A DNA stretch of 64,000 nucleotides from Komagataeibacter xylinus NBRC 15237 (GCF_001571345.1 NZ_BCTP01000003.1:1-64000), one strand, 5' to 3'. Numbered from the stretch's first letter, positions 37,553 through 46,507 are shown. The notes: generated from the letters alone by a model not told the origin. Numbers and translations: made by a program.

Positions 37553-38656
37553 ATGTTCAACAGAATTCCGTCCCCGGGACCGGTAATGACTGCAAAGCGC
37601 CTGTCGTTCCAGAACAGTGGCCTCCCTGTAAAATGGTGCTGGCTCATTGTCCTTTCGGTTATTTTTACCGTTCCCCTGCATTACATGCATCTGCCTGCCG
37701 CGATCCTGATCGGCCCCATGTTTGCCGCCGTGGTCCTGGCCGTTCACGAGGCTGACCTGCCCATTCCCGCGCCCTGTTTCCTGCTGGCGCAGGGCATTGT
37801 GGGGTGCATGATCGCCCGGAGCCTTCAGCTTTCAATCTTTTCCGAGGTCATTGGCGAAGGCCCGCTTTTTCTGGGTGGGGTTCTGTGCGTCATTCTGGTC
37901 TGCACCCTGATCGGTTTCTGCCTGGCGCGCTGGAAGGTGCTGCCGGGCAGCACGGCGCTGTGGGGCGCATCGCCCGGCGCCGCCACGGCCATGACCCTGA
38001 TGTCGCAGGCCTATGGCGCGGATATGCGGCTCGTCGCCTTCATGCAGTATTTTCGCGCAGCAGCAGTGGCCATGGCGGCTACCGTCATGGCGCGCAGCAC
38101 GACCAGCGCGGGCGCGGCTGACGCGGGGCAGGGCTGGTTCGCGCCCGTGGCGTGGCCCGCTTTGGGTGAGACGCTCATGGTGATCGTGGCCGGGGTGGCG
38201 CTGGCGCACAGGCTGCGCCTGTCGGCTGGCGCGCTCATGATTCCGCTTGCCATCGCAACCGTGCTGCAGGATGCGGGGCTGCTGTCCATCGAACTGCCGC
38301 CGTGGCTGCTGCTTGCGGGCTACGCGATACTGGGCTGGGGCATTGGCGTGCGTTTTACACGCGCGACGCTGCATTATGCCGCCCGTGCGTTTCCCTATAT
38401 CCTGATTGCGGTCGTGCTGATGATTGCAAGCTGCTGGCTGATGGCGCTTGTGCTGGTCCGGCTCAAGCATGTCTCGCTGCTGACCGCCTATCTGGCCACC
38501 AGCCCGGGTGGCGAGGATACCGTGGCCATCATCGCGGCCACGACGGCGGGGGTGGACATGCCCTTTGTCATGGCGATGCAGACCGTGCGGTTCGTGCTCG
38601 TGCTGTTTACCGGCCCTTTTCTGGCGCGCATGTTAAGCCGGTATGTCGAGCGATAG
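37553..38656 (+). CDS. AbrB-type (PF05145) polytopic membrane protein
   Basis: A 367-residue integral membrane protein with about 10 hydrophobic segments in two similar halves, as in the AbrB duplication family (often mislabelled ammonia monooxygenase). Repeat hallmarks are the motif ALWGASPGAATAMTLMSQAYGADMRLVAFMQYFR in half one and LLTAYLATSPGGEDTVAIIAATTAGVDMPFVMAMQTVRF in half two. Function is not established; transport is likely. It starts at ATG 37553 or possibly 37586, with weak ribosome binding sites for both. It is the last gene of the accessory block. Confidence 0.85.
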   Translation: MFNRIPSPGPVMTAKRLSFQNSGLPVKWCWLIVLSVIFTVPLHYMHLPAAILIGPMFAAVVLAVHEADLPIPAPCFLLAQGIVGCMIARSLQLSIFSEVIGEGPLFLGGVLCVILVCTLIGFCLARWKVLPGSTALWGASPGAATAMTLMSQAYGADMRLVAFMQYFRAAAVAMAATVMARSTTSAGAADAGQGWFAPVAWPALGETLMVIVAGVALAHRLRLSAGALMIPLAIATVLQDAGLLSIELPPWLLLAGYAILGWGIGVRFTRATLHYAARAFPYILIAVVLMIASCWLMALVLVRLKHVSLLTAYLATSPGGEDTVAIIAATTAGVDMPFVMAMQTVRFVLVLFTGPFLARMLSRYVER

Positions 38657-38701
38657 GTCCGTCAGGGCGCAGGCTGGCCATGACGTAGGCGGCACGTCTT
38701 T

Positions 38702-38820
38702 AGAGACTGTTTTGAAAGTCAGCGCGGAAAATATCCCGAAATCATAAGGAAGTTCTTGGTGAAGCTTTTTTCAAAAAGCTTCGAGGAACGCTCTCCCTTT
38801 TCGAAAAAAGGCGGCGACTG
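38702..38820 (+). repeat. long copy of dispersed repeat (copy B)
   Basis: It begins AGAGACTGT and runs through GCGGAAAATATCC to GGAAGTTCTTGGTGAAGC. It then forms the hairpin GAAGCTTTTT/AAAAAGCTTC (38761-38782) and continues into a second A/T-rich arm. It aligns with the copy at 17357 over about 80 bases. It lies between convergent genes and may serve as a bidirectional terminator. Confidence 0.8.
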
Positions 38821-38900
38821 TTTTTCCGGGTTTGCGGTTTCAGGCAGCCTGCACGTGCAGCGGGCGGCATGATCACGCCGCCCGTGCCGTCAGGTCATGA

Positions 38901-39629
38901 TCAGGCCGTGATGCCGCCATCGGTCGTCAGCGCCGAGCCGGTGATGAAGCTGGCCTGCGGGCTGGCAAGGAACGAGACCACGGTGGCGATATCGCTTACC
39001 TGCCCGTATTCCTTGTGGCACATGAAGCTGCGCAGCAGGTCGGCCGCCGGCCCGGTGGCGGGGTTCATGTCGGTATCAATCGGGCCGGGCTGGACCACGT
39101 TGATGGTGATGCCGCGTGGGCCGAGGTCACGCGCAGCCCCCCGGGCGAATCCGTTCAGCGCCGCCTTGGAGGCCGAATAGAGCGAAATGCCGGGGAAGGG
39201 GGAGCGATCGGCAAAGGCCGAGCCGATCAGGATGATGCGGCTGCCCCTGCTCATGTGGCGCGAGGCCTCGATGGCCTCGATCATCACGGCGCGCACGTTC
39301 AGGCCCAGCACGGCATCGACCTGCGCGTCGGTCATCTCGCTCACGTCGCCGTGGGGGTACACGCCCGCATTGCACACCAGCGCATCGATGCGGCCAAGGT
39401 CGCGCACCACCTGCTGGATCGCGGCACGGTTGCCATTGCCTTCGCCATCGCAGCAGATGGCCATGGCGCGGCGGCCCATGGCGCGGATTTCGGCCACGGT
39501 TTCCTCGGCGGCCTTCTCGTTGCGGGCGTAGGAGATGGCAATGTCATACCCGTCCTTGGCCAGCGCCTTGGCAATGCCCGCGCCAATGCCGCGGCTGCCG
39601 CCGGTTATGTAGGCTACGCGTTGGGTCAT
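38901..39629 (-). CDS. SDR-family oxidoreductase (FabG-like)
   Basis: A 242-residue short-chain dehydrogenase. The cofactor motif is YITGGSRGIGAGIAKALAKDG. The structural motif is LVCNAGV. The catalytic serine is in RIILIGSAF and the YxxxK motif is SLYSASKAALNGF. The ending FITGSALTTDGGITA is typical. FabG-like enzymes reduce many ketones with NADPH; the substrate is unknown. It stands alone, converging on the accessory block and diverging from rpmI. Confidence 0.9.
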   Translation of the reverse strand: MTQRVAYITGGSRGIGAGIAKALAKDGYDIAISYARNEKAAEETVAEIRAMGRRAMAICCDGEGNGNRAAIQQVVRDLGRIDALVCNAGVYPHGDVSEMTDAQVDAVLGLNVRAVMIEAIEASRHMSRGSRIILIGSAFADRSPFPGISLYSASKAALNGFARGAARDLGPRGITINVVQPGPIDTDMNPATGPAADLLRSFMCHKEYGQVSDIATVVSFLASPQASFITGSALTTDGGITA

Positions 39630-39716
39630 TGTGTTTTCCTCCCGGTTATTATGGTTCTTTTTCCTCCTACAGCATGGGGCGGGCAGGGGAAAGGACGGCG
39701 CAGGCCATCAAGGGGG

Positions 39717-39745
39717 TTGATCGGGAATGCCAGGTTGTCTATAGC
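39717..39745 (+). promoter_or_regulatory. candidate sigma70 promoter for rpmI-rplT
   Basis: TTGATC and TATAGC are separated by exactly 17 bases, about 100 bases before the rpmI start. The leader between holds CCTGCC/GGCAGG dyads that could take part in ribosomal-protein feedback. Each box matches only 4 of 6 consensus bases. Confidence 0.4.
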
Positions 39746-39846
39746 CTGCCTGTTCGCGCGTCCGGGCCTGTAGGGCATGCCCGGCCGCAATGGCGTTCCT
39801 GCCTGTAACAGGGCAGGGCGCAGCCTTTAACCTTAAGGAGAAGCAA

Positions 39847-40050
39847 ATGCCCAAGATGAAGACCAAGTCATCGGTCAAGAAGCGGTTCAAGATCACCGCC
39901 ACCGGCAAGGTGCTGGCAGGACCCGGCAACAAGCGCCACGGCCTGATCAACCGCTCGCAGAAAATGAAGCGCACGAACCGTGGTTCGCAGGTGCTGACGG
40001 AAATGGATGGCCGCACTGTAAAGCAGTGGGCCCCCTACGGCCTGGCATAA
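39847..40050 (+). CDS. rpmI: 50S ribosomal protein L35
   Basis: A 67-residue, strongly basic ribosomal protein ([20 protein letters not shown] and NRSQKMKR). Length and sequence are typical. AAGGAG precedes the ATG. It is followed by rplT after 14 bases. The translation initiation factor gene infC, which usually precedes it, is absent here. Confidence 0.97.
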   Translation: MPKMKTKSSVKKRFKITATGKVLAGPGNKRHGLINRSQKMKRTNRGSQVLTEMDGRTVKQWAPYGLA

Positions 40051-40064
40051 GGAGCACCTGAGAT

Positions 40065-40421
40065 ATGGCACGTGTGAAACGCGGCGTAACAACGCTCGCC
40101 CGTCACAAGAAGGTTCTGGCAGCTTCCAAGGGCTTCCGGGGTCGTTCCTCCACCAATTACCGCATCGCGCTGGAACGTCTGGAAAAGTCACTCCAGTACG
40201 CCTACCGCGATCGCCGCAACAAGAAGCGTGAGTTCCGCGCCCTGTGGATCCAGCGCATCAACGCGGCCGTGCGCGAGCATGGCCTGACCTACAGCCGCTT
40301 CATCAACGGCCTGGACAAGGCTGGCATCGAGATCGACCGCAAGGTTCTCGCCGCCATCGCCTATGACGACGCGGCAACCTTTGCCGAGATCGTGAAGAAG
40401 GCGCAGGCCGCTCTGGCCTGA
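40065..40421 (+). CDS. rplT: 50S ribosomal protein L20
   Basis: The 118-residue L20, which binds 23S rRNA early in 50S assembly and represses its own operon in several bacteria. It has the usual N-terminus [20 protein letters not shown], then [14 protein letters not shown] and [19 protein letters not shown]. It is cotranscribed with rpmI and followed by a terminator. Confidence 0.98.
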   Translation: MARVKRGVTTLARHKKVLAASKGFRGRSSTNYRIALERLEKSLQYAYRDRRNKKREFRALWIQRINAAVREHGLTYSRFINGLDKAGIEIDRKVLAAIAYDDAATFAEIVKKAQAALA

Positions 40422-40457
40422 TTCCTGTTCCCGCCCGTGTGGCGACAGGTCCACGAA

Positions 40458-40491
40458 ACGGGTCGTCCGCAGGGGCGGCCCGTTTTGTTTT
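40458..40491 (+). terminator. rho-independent terminator after rplT
   Basis: ACGGGTCGTCC pairs with GGGCGGCCCGT (two G-U type pairs) around a short loop, followed by TTTGTTTT. It separates rpmI-rplT from pheS-pheT. Confidence 0.8.
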
Positions 40492-40601
40492 ATACGATGC
40501 CCGCGCGCCCTTGCGGTTGCGGGCGCAGACACGCGCCGGGTCTGGTGGCCAGACTGATGCTCCTGCCAGCCCGCCCGATATGAGAGCCTGTGCGAGGTGC
40601 T

Positions 40602-41672
40602 ATGAGTGACGATCTCGAAACCCTGAGGGAACAGACAGTTCAGGCACTCGCTGCCGCGACCGACCAGCGCGCGTGGGACGCCGTGCGCGTGGGCACGCTG
40701 GGCAAGTCGGGCAGGCTGACCGCGCTGCTCAAGGAACTCGGGCGCATGACGCCGGATGAGCGGCGCGTGCGCGGCGCGGCGCTCAACCGCCTGCGCGATG
40801 AACTGACCCGCCTGATCGAGGCGCGTGGCCAGGAACTCGAGGCAGCCGCCCTCAACGCCCGCCTTGCCGCCGAGCGCGTGGACGTAACGCTGCCCGGCGC
40901 GCCAGAAGCCTGCGGCCTGCTGCACCCCATCACCCGCACCATCGAGGAAATGGCCGCCATTTTCGGCGCGATGGGTTTCCAGGTTGCCGAAGGCCCGGAT
41001 ATCGAAAGCGACTGGCACAACTTCTCGGCGCTCAACACCCCCGCCCATCACCCTGCCCGGACCGATCAGGATACGTTCTACCTGCCGCCCGAGGCCGAGG
41101 GCCAGCCCGAGCGCGTGCTGCGCACCCAGACATCGGGCGTGCAGATCCGCACCATGCTGGGCCAGGAGCCGCCCATCCGCATCATTGCCCCCGGCCGCAC
41201 CTACCGCGCTGACCATGATGCCACGCATTCGCCCATGTTCCACCAGTGCGAGGGGCTGGTGATCGAGAAGGGGATCACGCTCGGCCACCTCAAGGGCTGC
41301 CTGTCGGACTTCCTGCGCGCGTTCTTCCAGATGCCGGACCTGCCGGTGCGCTTCCGTGCCTCCTACTTTCCGTTCACCGAACCCTCGATGGAAATCGACA
41401 TCGGCTGGTCACGCAGGACCGGCCAGATCGGCGCGGGCGATGACTGGCTGGAAGTGCTGGGCGCGGGCATGGTCCACCCCCGCGTACTGGCCAATTGCGG
41501 GCTGGATGCGCGGGAGTGGCAGGGCTTCGCCTTTGGCATGGGCATCGAGCGGCTGACCATGCTGCGCCACGGCATTCCCGATCTGCGCTCGTTCTATGAA
41601 AGTGATGTCCGCTGGCTGCGCCATTACGGCACCAGTCCCCTGTCTCCCGCCCTGCTGCACGAAGGTCTGTGA
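40602..41672 (+). CDS. pheS: phenylalanyl-tRNA synthetase alpha subunit
   Basis: The catalytic subunit of the alpha2-beta2 enzyme that charges tRNA-Phe. The 356-residue product has an N-terminal coiled-coil and the class II core. Motif blocks include HPARTDQDTFYL, RTQTSGVQIRTM, FHQCEGLVIEKGITLGHLKG, FRASYFPFTEPSMEID and the C-terminal FAFGMGIERLTMLRHGIPDLR. The start is ATG 40602 (MSDDLETLREQ). It precedes pheT by 3 bases. Confidence 0.97.
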   Translation: MSDDLETLREQTVQALAAATDQRAWDAVRVGTLGKSGRLTALLKELGRMTPDERRVRGAALNRLRDELTRLIEARGQELEAAALNARLAAERVDVTLPGAPEACGLLHPITRTIEEMAAIFGAMGFQVAEGPDIESDWHNFSALNTPAHHPARTDQDTFYLPPEAEGQPERVLRTQTSGVQIRTMLGQEPPIRIIAPGRTYRADHDATHSPMFHQCEGLVIEKGITLGHLKGCLSDFLRAFFQMPDLPVRFRASYFPFTEPSMEIDIGWSRRTGQIGAGDDWLEVLGAGMVHPRVLANCGLDAREWQGFAFGMGIERLTMLRHGIPDLRSFYESDVRWLRHYGTSPLSPALLHEGL

Positions 41673-41675
41673 TCG

Positions 41676-44138
41676 ATGAAGTTCTCCCTGTCCTGGCTGC
41701 GCGAACACCTTGAGACCACCGCGACGCTGGAAGAGATCACCGCTACCCTGAACACCATCGGCCTTGAGGTGGAAGGCGTGGAAGACCCCGGTGCGGCGCT
41801 GGCATCATTCCGCACCGCCCGCATCATCGAGGCCGTGCAGCACCCCAACGCCGACCGCCTGCGCGTGTGCCAGGTTGATGCGGGCGAAGGCTTCGAGCGC
41901 GTGCAGGTCGTGTGCGGCGCACCCAATGCCCGGGCGGGGCTGCATGTCATCTTCGCGCCTCCGGGCACGCATATTCCGGCTTCCGGCATCACCATCAAGG
42001 CGGGCAAGCTGCGCGGCGAGGCCAGTGGCGGCATGCTGTGCTCGCTGCGTGAACTCGGCCTGGGCGAGGACCATGACGGCATTGCCGAACTGCCCGAGGG
42101 CACGGCGCCGGGCCAGTCCTACCCGCTCTTTGCCAAACTTGATGATCCCGTGATCGATATCGCCATCACCCCCAACCGGGGCGATGCGCTGGCCGTGCGT
42201 GGTGTTGCGCGTGATCTGGCGGCAGCGGGCCTTGGCAGGCTGAAGCCCTGGCTGGTCGAGACCGTGGAAGGGCAGGGCGAGAGCACCATCAACTGGCGCA
42301 TCACCTACCCCGAGGCCTGCCCGTGGGTGCTCGGGCGCACCATCCGTGGCGTAAAAAACGGTCCCAGCCCGGCATGGCTGCGCCGCAGGCTGGAATCGAT
42401 CGGCCTGCGCCCGATCTCGGCGCTGGTCGATATCACCAATTTCTTCACCCATGACCTTGGCCGCCCGCTGCATGTGTTTGATGCGGACAAGGTTCGTGGC
42501 GGTGAACTGACCCTCTGCCGTGGTGCAGGCGAGACCTTTACCGCCCTTGATGGCAGCGAACACGTCATGACCCCCGATGACTGCGTGATTGCCGATAGCA
42601 GCGGCGTGCTGTCGCTGGCAGGTATCATGGGCGGGGCGGAGAGTGGCGTGAGCGCGGAGACGACCACCGTGTTCGTCGAATGCGCGCTGTTCGACCCCGT
42701 GGCCATTGCCCTGTCCGGGCGGCGGCACAACCTGCACTCCGATGCCCGCCAGCGTTTTGAACGTGGCGTGGACCAGGCCCTGCCGCCCGCAGCCCTCGAG
42801 GCCGCGACGCGCATGATCATCGAACTGTGTGGTGGCGTGGCCGATAACGTGGTCTCCGCCGGGGGCGAGCCTGCATGGCAGCGGCAGGCGCATCTGGAGT
42901 TCGCCCGTCTTGAAACCCTTGGCGGCCTGGTGGAAGAGCCGGATCACGCCGTGCACCTGCTTGAGGGGCTGGGCTTCGAAGTGCGCGAATGCGATGCCCG
43001 TCACGTGGTGGTGGATGTGCCCTCATGGCGCAACGACATTGCAACGCCCATGCTGCTTGACCAGCAGCCCGGCCTGCCCGAGGCCCGCGCCAGGGCCGCG
43101 GCGGAAGGGGCTGTGGCGATCAACCCCGAAGTGGACCTGATCGAGGAAGTGCTGCGCCTGCGCGGGCTGGATAGCGTGCCCGCCGTGTCGCTGCCGGTGC
43201 ACAGCGCCGTGCCATTGCCAGCCCTGACGCCGCGGCAGGCCCGCACTGCCAGCCTGCGCCGCACGCTTGCCGCGCGCGGATTGCTCGAGACGGTGGGTTT
43301 CTCCTTCGTGGCGCAGGAACAGGCCGCCCAGTTTGGTGAAACGCCTGCTGATCTGCACCTGCTCAACCCCATTGCCGCTGACCTTGACCAGATGCGCCCC
43401 ACTCCGCTGGTCAACCTGCTGGCCGCCATCAAGGCGAATGCAGCACGGGGCTACCCTGATATCAGCCTGTTCGAGGTTGGTCCCGGCTTTGATGCCGATG
43501 GCCAGAAGCAGGTTGCCGCCGGTATCCGCAGTGGCCATTCGGCCCGCCAGCCCGGCCAGCCCGCCCGGCCGGTTGACCTGTGGCAGGTCAAGGCCGATGC
43601 GCTGGCTGCCCTCTCGGTGATGGGGGCTGCGATGGAAGGGCTGAGCCTGAGCGCCGATGCGCCCGCTTACTACCATCCGGGCCGCTCGGGCGTGATCCGG
43701 CAGGGGCCTAAGCTGGTGCTGGGCCATTTCGGGCAGTTGCATCCCGCCCTGCTGGCCGCGCGCGGCATTGATGTGCCGGTCTGTGCGTTCACGCTGTACC
43801 CCGATGCGGTGCCCGAGCCCAAGCGCAGGCGCAAGGGGCCGCCCGCGCTCTCATCCTTCCAGCCGCTCAAGCGTGATTTTGCGTTTGTGGTGAGTGCGGA
43901 TGTGTCGGCGGAAAAACTGCTCAGGGCCGTAAAGGGCGCGGAACGCAACCTGATCGTGGCCGTCAGCCTGTTTGATGTGTATGAGGGCGACAAGGTGCCT
44001 GCGGGCCACAAGTCGCTTGGCATCGAGATAACCCTGCAGCCAATGGACGGAACCCTGACCGATGCGGAGATCGAGGCTGTGTGTGACCGGGTGGTGGCCG
44101 CCGCGCATAAAAGCTGCAATGCCGTCCTGCGGGGCTGA
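41676..44138 (+). CDS. pheT: phenylalanyl-tRNA synthetase beta subunit
   Basis: The 820-residue beta subunit contributes editing and tRNA binding. Domains in order are an EMAP/tRNA-binding domain (about residues 40-150, HPNADRLRVCQVDAG), the B3/B4 editing domain (about 210-390, including LVDITNFF), B5 (about 400-510), a degenerate class II core, and the C-terminal anticodon-binding FDX-ACB domain (LSSFQPLKRDFAFVV). Length is normal. Its last 20 bases overlap the start of the pstS-like gene. Confidence 0.97.
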   Translation: MKFSLSWLREHLETTATLEEITATLNTIGLEVEGVEDPGAALASFRTARIIEAVQHPNADRLRVCQVDAGEGFERVQVVCGAPNARAGLHVIFAPPGTHIPASGITIKAGKLRGEASGGMLCSLRELGLGEDHDGIAELPEGTAPGQSYPLFAKLDDPVIDIAITPNRGDALAVRGVARDLAAAGLGRLKPWLVETVEGQGESTINWRITYPEACPWVLGRTIRGVKNGPSPAWLRRRLESIGLRPISALVDITNFFTHDLGRPLHVFDADKVRGGELTLCRGAGETFTALDGSEHVMTPDDCVIADSSGVLSLAGIMGGAESGVSAETTTVFVECALFDPVAIALSGRRHNLHSDARQRFERGVDQALPPAALEAATRMIIELCGGVADNVVSAGGEPAWQRQAHLEFARLETLGGLVEEPDHAVHLLEGLGFEVRECDARHVVVDVPSWRNDIATPMLLDQQPGLPEARARAAAEGAVAINPEVDLIEEVLRLRGLDSVPAVSLPVHSAVPLPALTPRQARTASLRRTLAARGLLETVGFSFVAQEQAAQFGETPADLHLLNPIAADLDQMRPTPLVNLLAAIKANAARGYPDISLFEVGPGFDADGQKQVAAGIRSGHSARQPGQPARPVDLWQVKADALAALSVMGAAMEGLSLSADAPAYYHPGRSGVIRQGPKLVLGHFGQLHPALLAARGIDVPVCAFTLYPDAVPEPKRRRKGPPALSSFQPLKRDFAFVVSADVSAEKLLRAVKGAERNLIVAVSLFDVYEGDKVPAGHKSLGIEITLQPMDGTLTDAEIEAVCDRVVAAAHKSCNAVLRG

Positions 44139-45141
44139 GCGGCGCGGCTGGGGGCTGGGGCTGGCAGCAATGCTGGCCGTGGCCAGCACGCCCGCCCTTG
44201 CCACCGACATAACCGGCGCAGGCTCCAGCTTTGGCGCGCCGATCTATGGCGCGTGGGGGGCTGGGGCCGCAAAGGCCACCGATATCCGCCTCAATTACCA
44301 GACCATCGGCTCAGGGGCAGGGCAGAATCAGGTCAAGGCCCGCACGGTGGATTTCGGGGCCTCTGACGCGCCCATGAGCGCAGCCCAGCTTCAGCAGAAC
44401 GGGCTGGTCCAGTTTCCCACCGTGCTCGGCGCCATCGTGCCGGTGGTGAACCTGCCCGGTATTGATGCCAGCCAGTTGCGGCTGACCGGCCCCCTGCTGG
44501 CCGATATCTATGGCGGCGAAATCAGCATGTGGAACGACCCGCGCATTGCGGCGGAAAACCCCGGCCTGACCCTGCCCGCCATGCCCGTGGCCCCCGTGCG
44601 CCGGGCGGACGGGTCGGGCACGACCTTCGTGTTCACGTCCTACCTTGCCCGCGTTTCGGAGCACTGGGCGCACGAGCAGGGCAGTGGCACCTCGATTGAA
44701 TGGCCGGTGGGCGAGGGCGCGCGGGGCAATGACGGCATCGCCGCCGCCGTGCGTAACACCGAAGGCAGCATCGGCTACCTTGAATATGCCTATGCGGCAG
44801 GCAATCACATGCCCATAGCCCAACTGCGCAATCATCATGGTGAGGTGGTGGCGGCGGATGATGCAAGCTTCCGCCAGGCTGTGACCACGGCCCACTGGTC
44901 AACCGATGCCAGTCATTCCGCCGATGTGCTCGATGGCGATGGCACCGGGGCATGGCCCATCATGGCTGCGACCTATGTGCTGATCCCGACCGACCGCGCT
45001 GATACGCCACAGGGCCGGGCGGTGCGGGAATTCTTTACCTGGAGCATGGCGCATGGCAGCGAGGCGGCGGTGACGCTGAACTACGTGCCGCTGCCCGATG
45101 ATATCCGCGCCAGCATAACGAGCCTGCTCAAGGCCCGGTAA
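44119..45141 (+). CDS. pstS: phosphate-binding periplasmic protein (PstS-like)
   Basis: A 340-residue periplasmic solute-binding protein for inorganic phosphate. The signal peptide (GLGLAAMLAVASTPALA) precedes DITGAGSSFGAPIYGAW, the usual PstS opening that binds phosphate. Further blocks are DFGASDAPMS, RRADGSGTTFVFTSYLA and GSIGYLEYAYA, all typical. The start at 44119 overlaps pheT by 20 bases; an ATG at 44170 would give a shorter signal. No pstCAB-phoU genes follow, so it is an orphan here. Confidence 0.9.
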   Translation: MPSCGAERRGWGLGLAAMLAVASTPALATDITGAGSSFGAPIYGAWGAGAAKATDIRLNYQTIGSGAGQNQVKARTVDFGASDAPMSAAQLQQNGLVQFPTVLGAIVPVVNLPGIDASQLRLTGPLLADIYGGEISMWNDPRIAAENPGLTLPAMPVAPVRRADGSGTTFVFTSYLARVSEHWAHEQGSGTSIEWPVGEGARGNDGIAAAVRNTEGSIGYLEYAYAAGNHMPIAQLRNHHGEVVAADDASFRQAVTTAHWSTDASHSADVLDGDGTGAWPIMAATYVLIPTDRADTPQGRAVREFFTWSMAHGSEAAVTLNYVPLPDDIRASITSLLKAR

Positions 45142-45148
45142 GCGGCCA

Positions 45149-45196
45149 AAAAACTGTAAAGAAGTTTTTGGTGAAGCTTTTTTCAAAAAGCTTCAG
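45149..45196 (+). repeat. short copy of dispersed hairpin repeat
   Basis: AAACTGTAAAGAAGTTTTTGG then the perfect hairpin GAAGCTTTTT/AAAAAGCTTC at 45173-45194. It lies just after pstS and may terminate its transcript. Confidence 0.8.
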
Positions 45197-45289
45197 ACCT
45201 GAAACAGGGCAGGGATCACGCATGGGGCGGCAGATATTTTTGCCACTGCCATTTGCGCCTTTTGTCCCGACACGATAAGCCGGTCTGGC

Positions 45290-46507
45290 ATGACCAAGCC
45301 TTCATTCCCCCCTGCGCCTGCGGGCGTTTCCCCCTCCGGCCCGACCATATGGATCATGGCGGGGGAAGCCAGTGGCGACGTGCTGGGCAGCCGCCTCATG
45401 ATCGCGCTGCGCCAGTTGCGGCCTGACCTGCATTTTGCGGGTATCGGGGGGGAGCGCATGCACGCACAGGGACTGCAATCGCTTTTCCCGCTGCGTGACC
45501 TTGCGGTGATGGGCCTGCTTGAGGTGCTGCCGCGCATCCGCCACCTCTCGCGCAGGCTCGATCAGGCCGTGGCGGATATTACCGCGCGCAGGCCCGCGCT
45601 GGTCATTACCATCGACAGCCCCGGCTTTACCCTGCGCCTGCTGCGCCGGATCGCGCCGCTCTCCATTCCCCGCCTGCATTACGTGGCCCCGCAGGTCTGG
45701 GCGTGGCGCGAGCACAGGGTGCGCGAATTCCCCGGCCTGTGGGAGCGCATGCTGTGCCTGCTGCCCTTCGAGCCGGAATTCTTTGCCCGCCACGGCATCG
45801 AAGCGCGGTTTGTGGGTCATCCGGTGGTGCAGTCGGGGGCTGATGAAGGTTCGGCTGCGGCCTTCAGGGCGCGTTACAAAATTGCGCCGGATGCGCCCAT
45901 TCTCGTGCTCATGCCCGGCAGCCGCCGCTCGGAGGCGCCACGCCTGCTGCCAGCTTTTGGCCGTATGCTGGCCCTCGTGCAGCGTAACAGGCCCGATATC
46001 GTGGCCGTGGTGCCGGTCGCGCCCGTTATTGCCGATATTGTGCGAGCGGGCGTGGCCCGGTGGCCGGTGCGGCCCCTGATCGTGACCGATGTGCATGACA
46101 AGCATGATGCGTTTGCCGCGGCCTCCGCAGCACTGACCAAGTCAGGCACCTCCACGCTGGAACTGGCCATGGCCAACGTGCCCATGGCCGTGACCTACCG
46201 CGTTAATCCGCTGACGGCGGCCATCGCGCGGCGGCTGATCCGCGTGCCCTACGTGGCCATGGTCAACCTGCTGGCGGGCCACAGGCTGGTGCCCGAACTG
46301 CTGCAGGAGCGCTGCACGCCCGAACTGCTGGCCGCCACCGTCGAGCGCCTGCTGGCGGACCCGGCCAGCCGCGACCTGCAACGCACCGGGTTTGCCCATA
46401 TCCGCACGGTCCTGCACGGCCCGGGCGAAAACCCGGCCCATGCGGCGGCCCGCGAAATTATTGACCTGCTTGAGGCGGGGCAGGCGGCGCAGGCTGGCCC
46501 GGCGTAG
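45290..46507 (+). CDS. lpxB: lipid-A-disaccharide synthase
   Basis: This peripheral inner-membrane glycosyltransferase joins UDP-2,3-diacylglucosamine and lipid X in lipid A biosynthesis. The 405-residue protein has IWIMAGEASGDVLGSRLM at the N-terminus, then GIGGERM, YVAPQVWAWREHR, FVGHPVVQ, LMPGSRRSE and the C-terminal SGTSTLELAMANVPM and PYVAMVNLLAGHRLVPELLQ. All are LpxB hallmarks. Other lpx genes are not in the window. Its 3' end overlaps the opposing small membrane-protein gene by 50 bases. Confidence 0.96.
   Translation: MTKPSFPPAPAGVSPSGPTIWIMAGEASGDVLGSRLMIALRQLRPDLHFAGIGGERMHAQGLQSLFPLRDLAVMGLLEVLPRIRHLSRRLDQAVADITARRPALVITIDSPGFTLRLLRRIAPLSIPRLHYVAPQVWAWREHRVREFPGLWERMLCLLPFEPEFFARHGIEARFVGHPVVQSGADEGSAAAFRARYKIAPDAPILVLMPGSRRSEAPRLLPAFGRMLALVQRNRPDIVAVVPVAPVIADIVRAGVARWPVRPLIVTDVHDKHDAFAAASAALTKSGTSTLELAMANVPMAVTYRVNPLTAAIARRLIRVPYVAMVNLLAGHRLVPELLQERCTPELLAATVERLLADPASRDLQRTGFAHIRTVLHGPGENPAHAAAREIIDLLEAGQAAQAGPA

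Noticed and set aside
38657-38900. att-site copy of the tRNA-Gln 3' end at the right border of the accessory block
   Set aside because: I looked for TTCGAATCCAGG or TCCCCCAGCCA-like sequence and found none; only the dispersed repeat is there.
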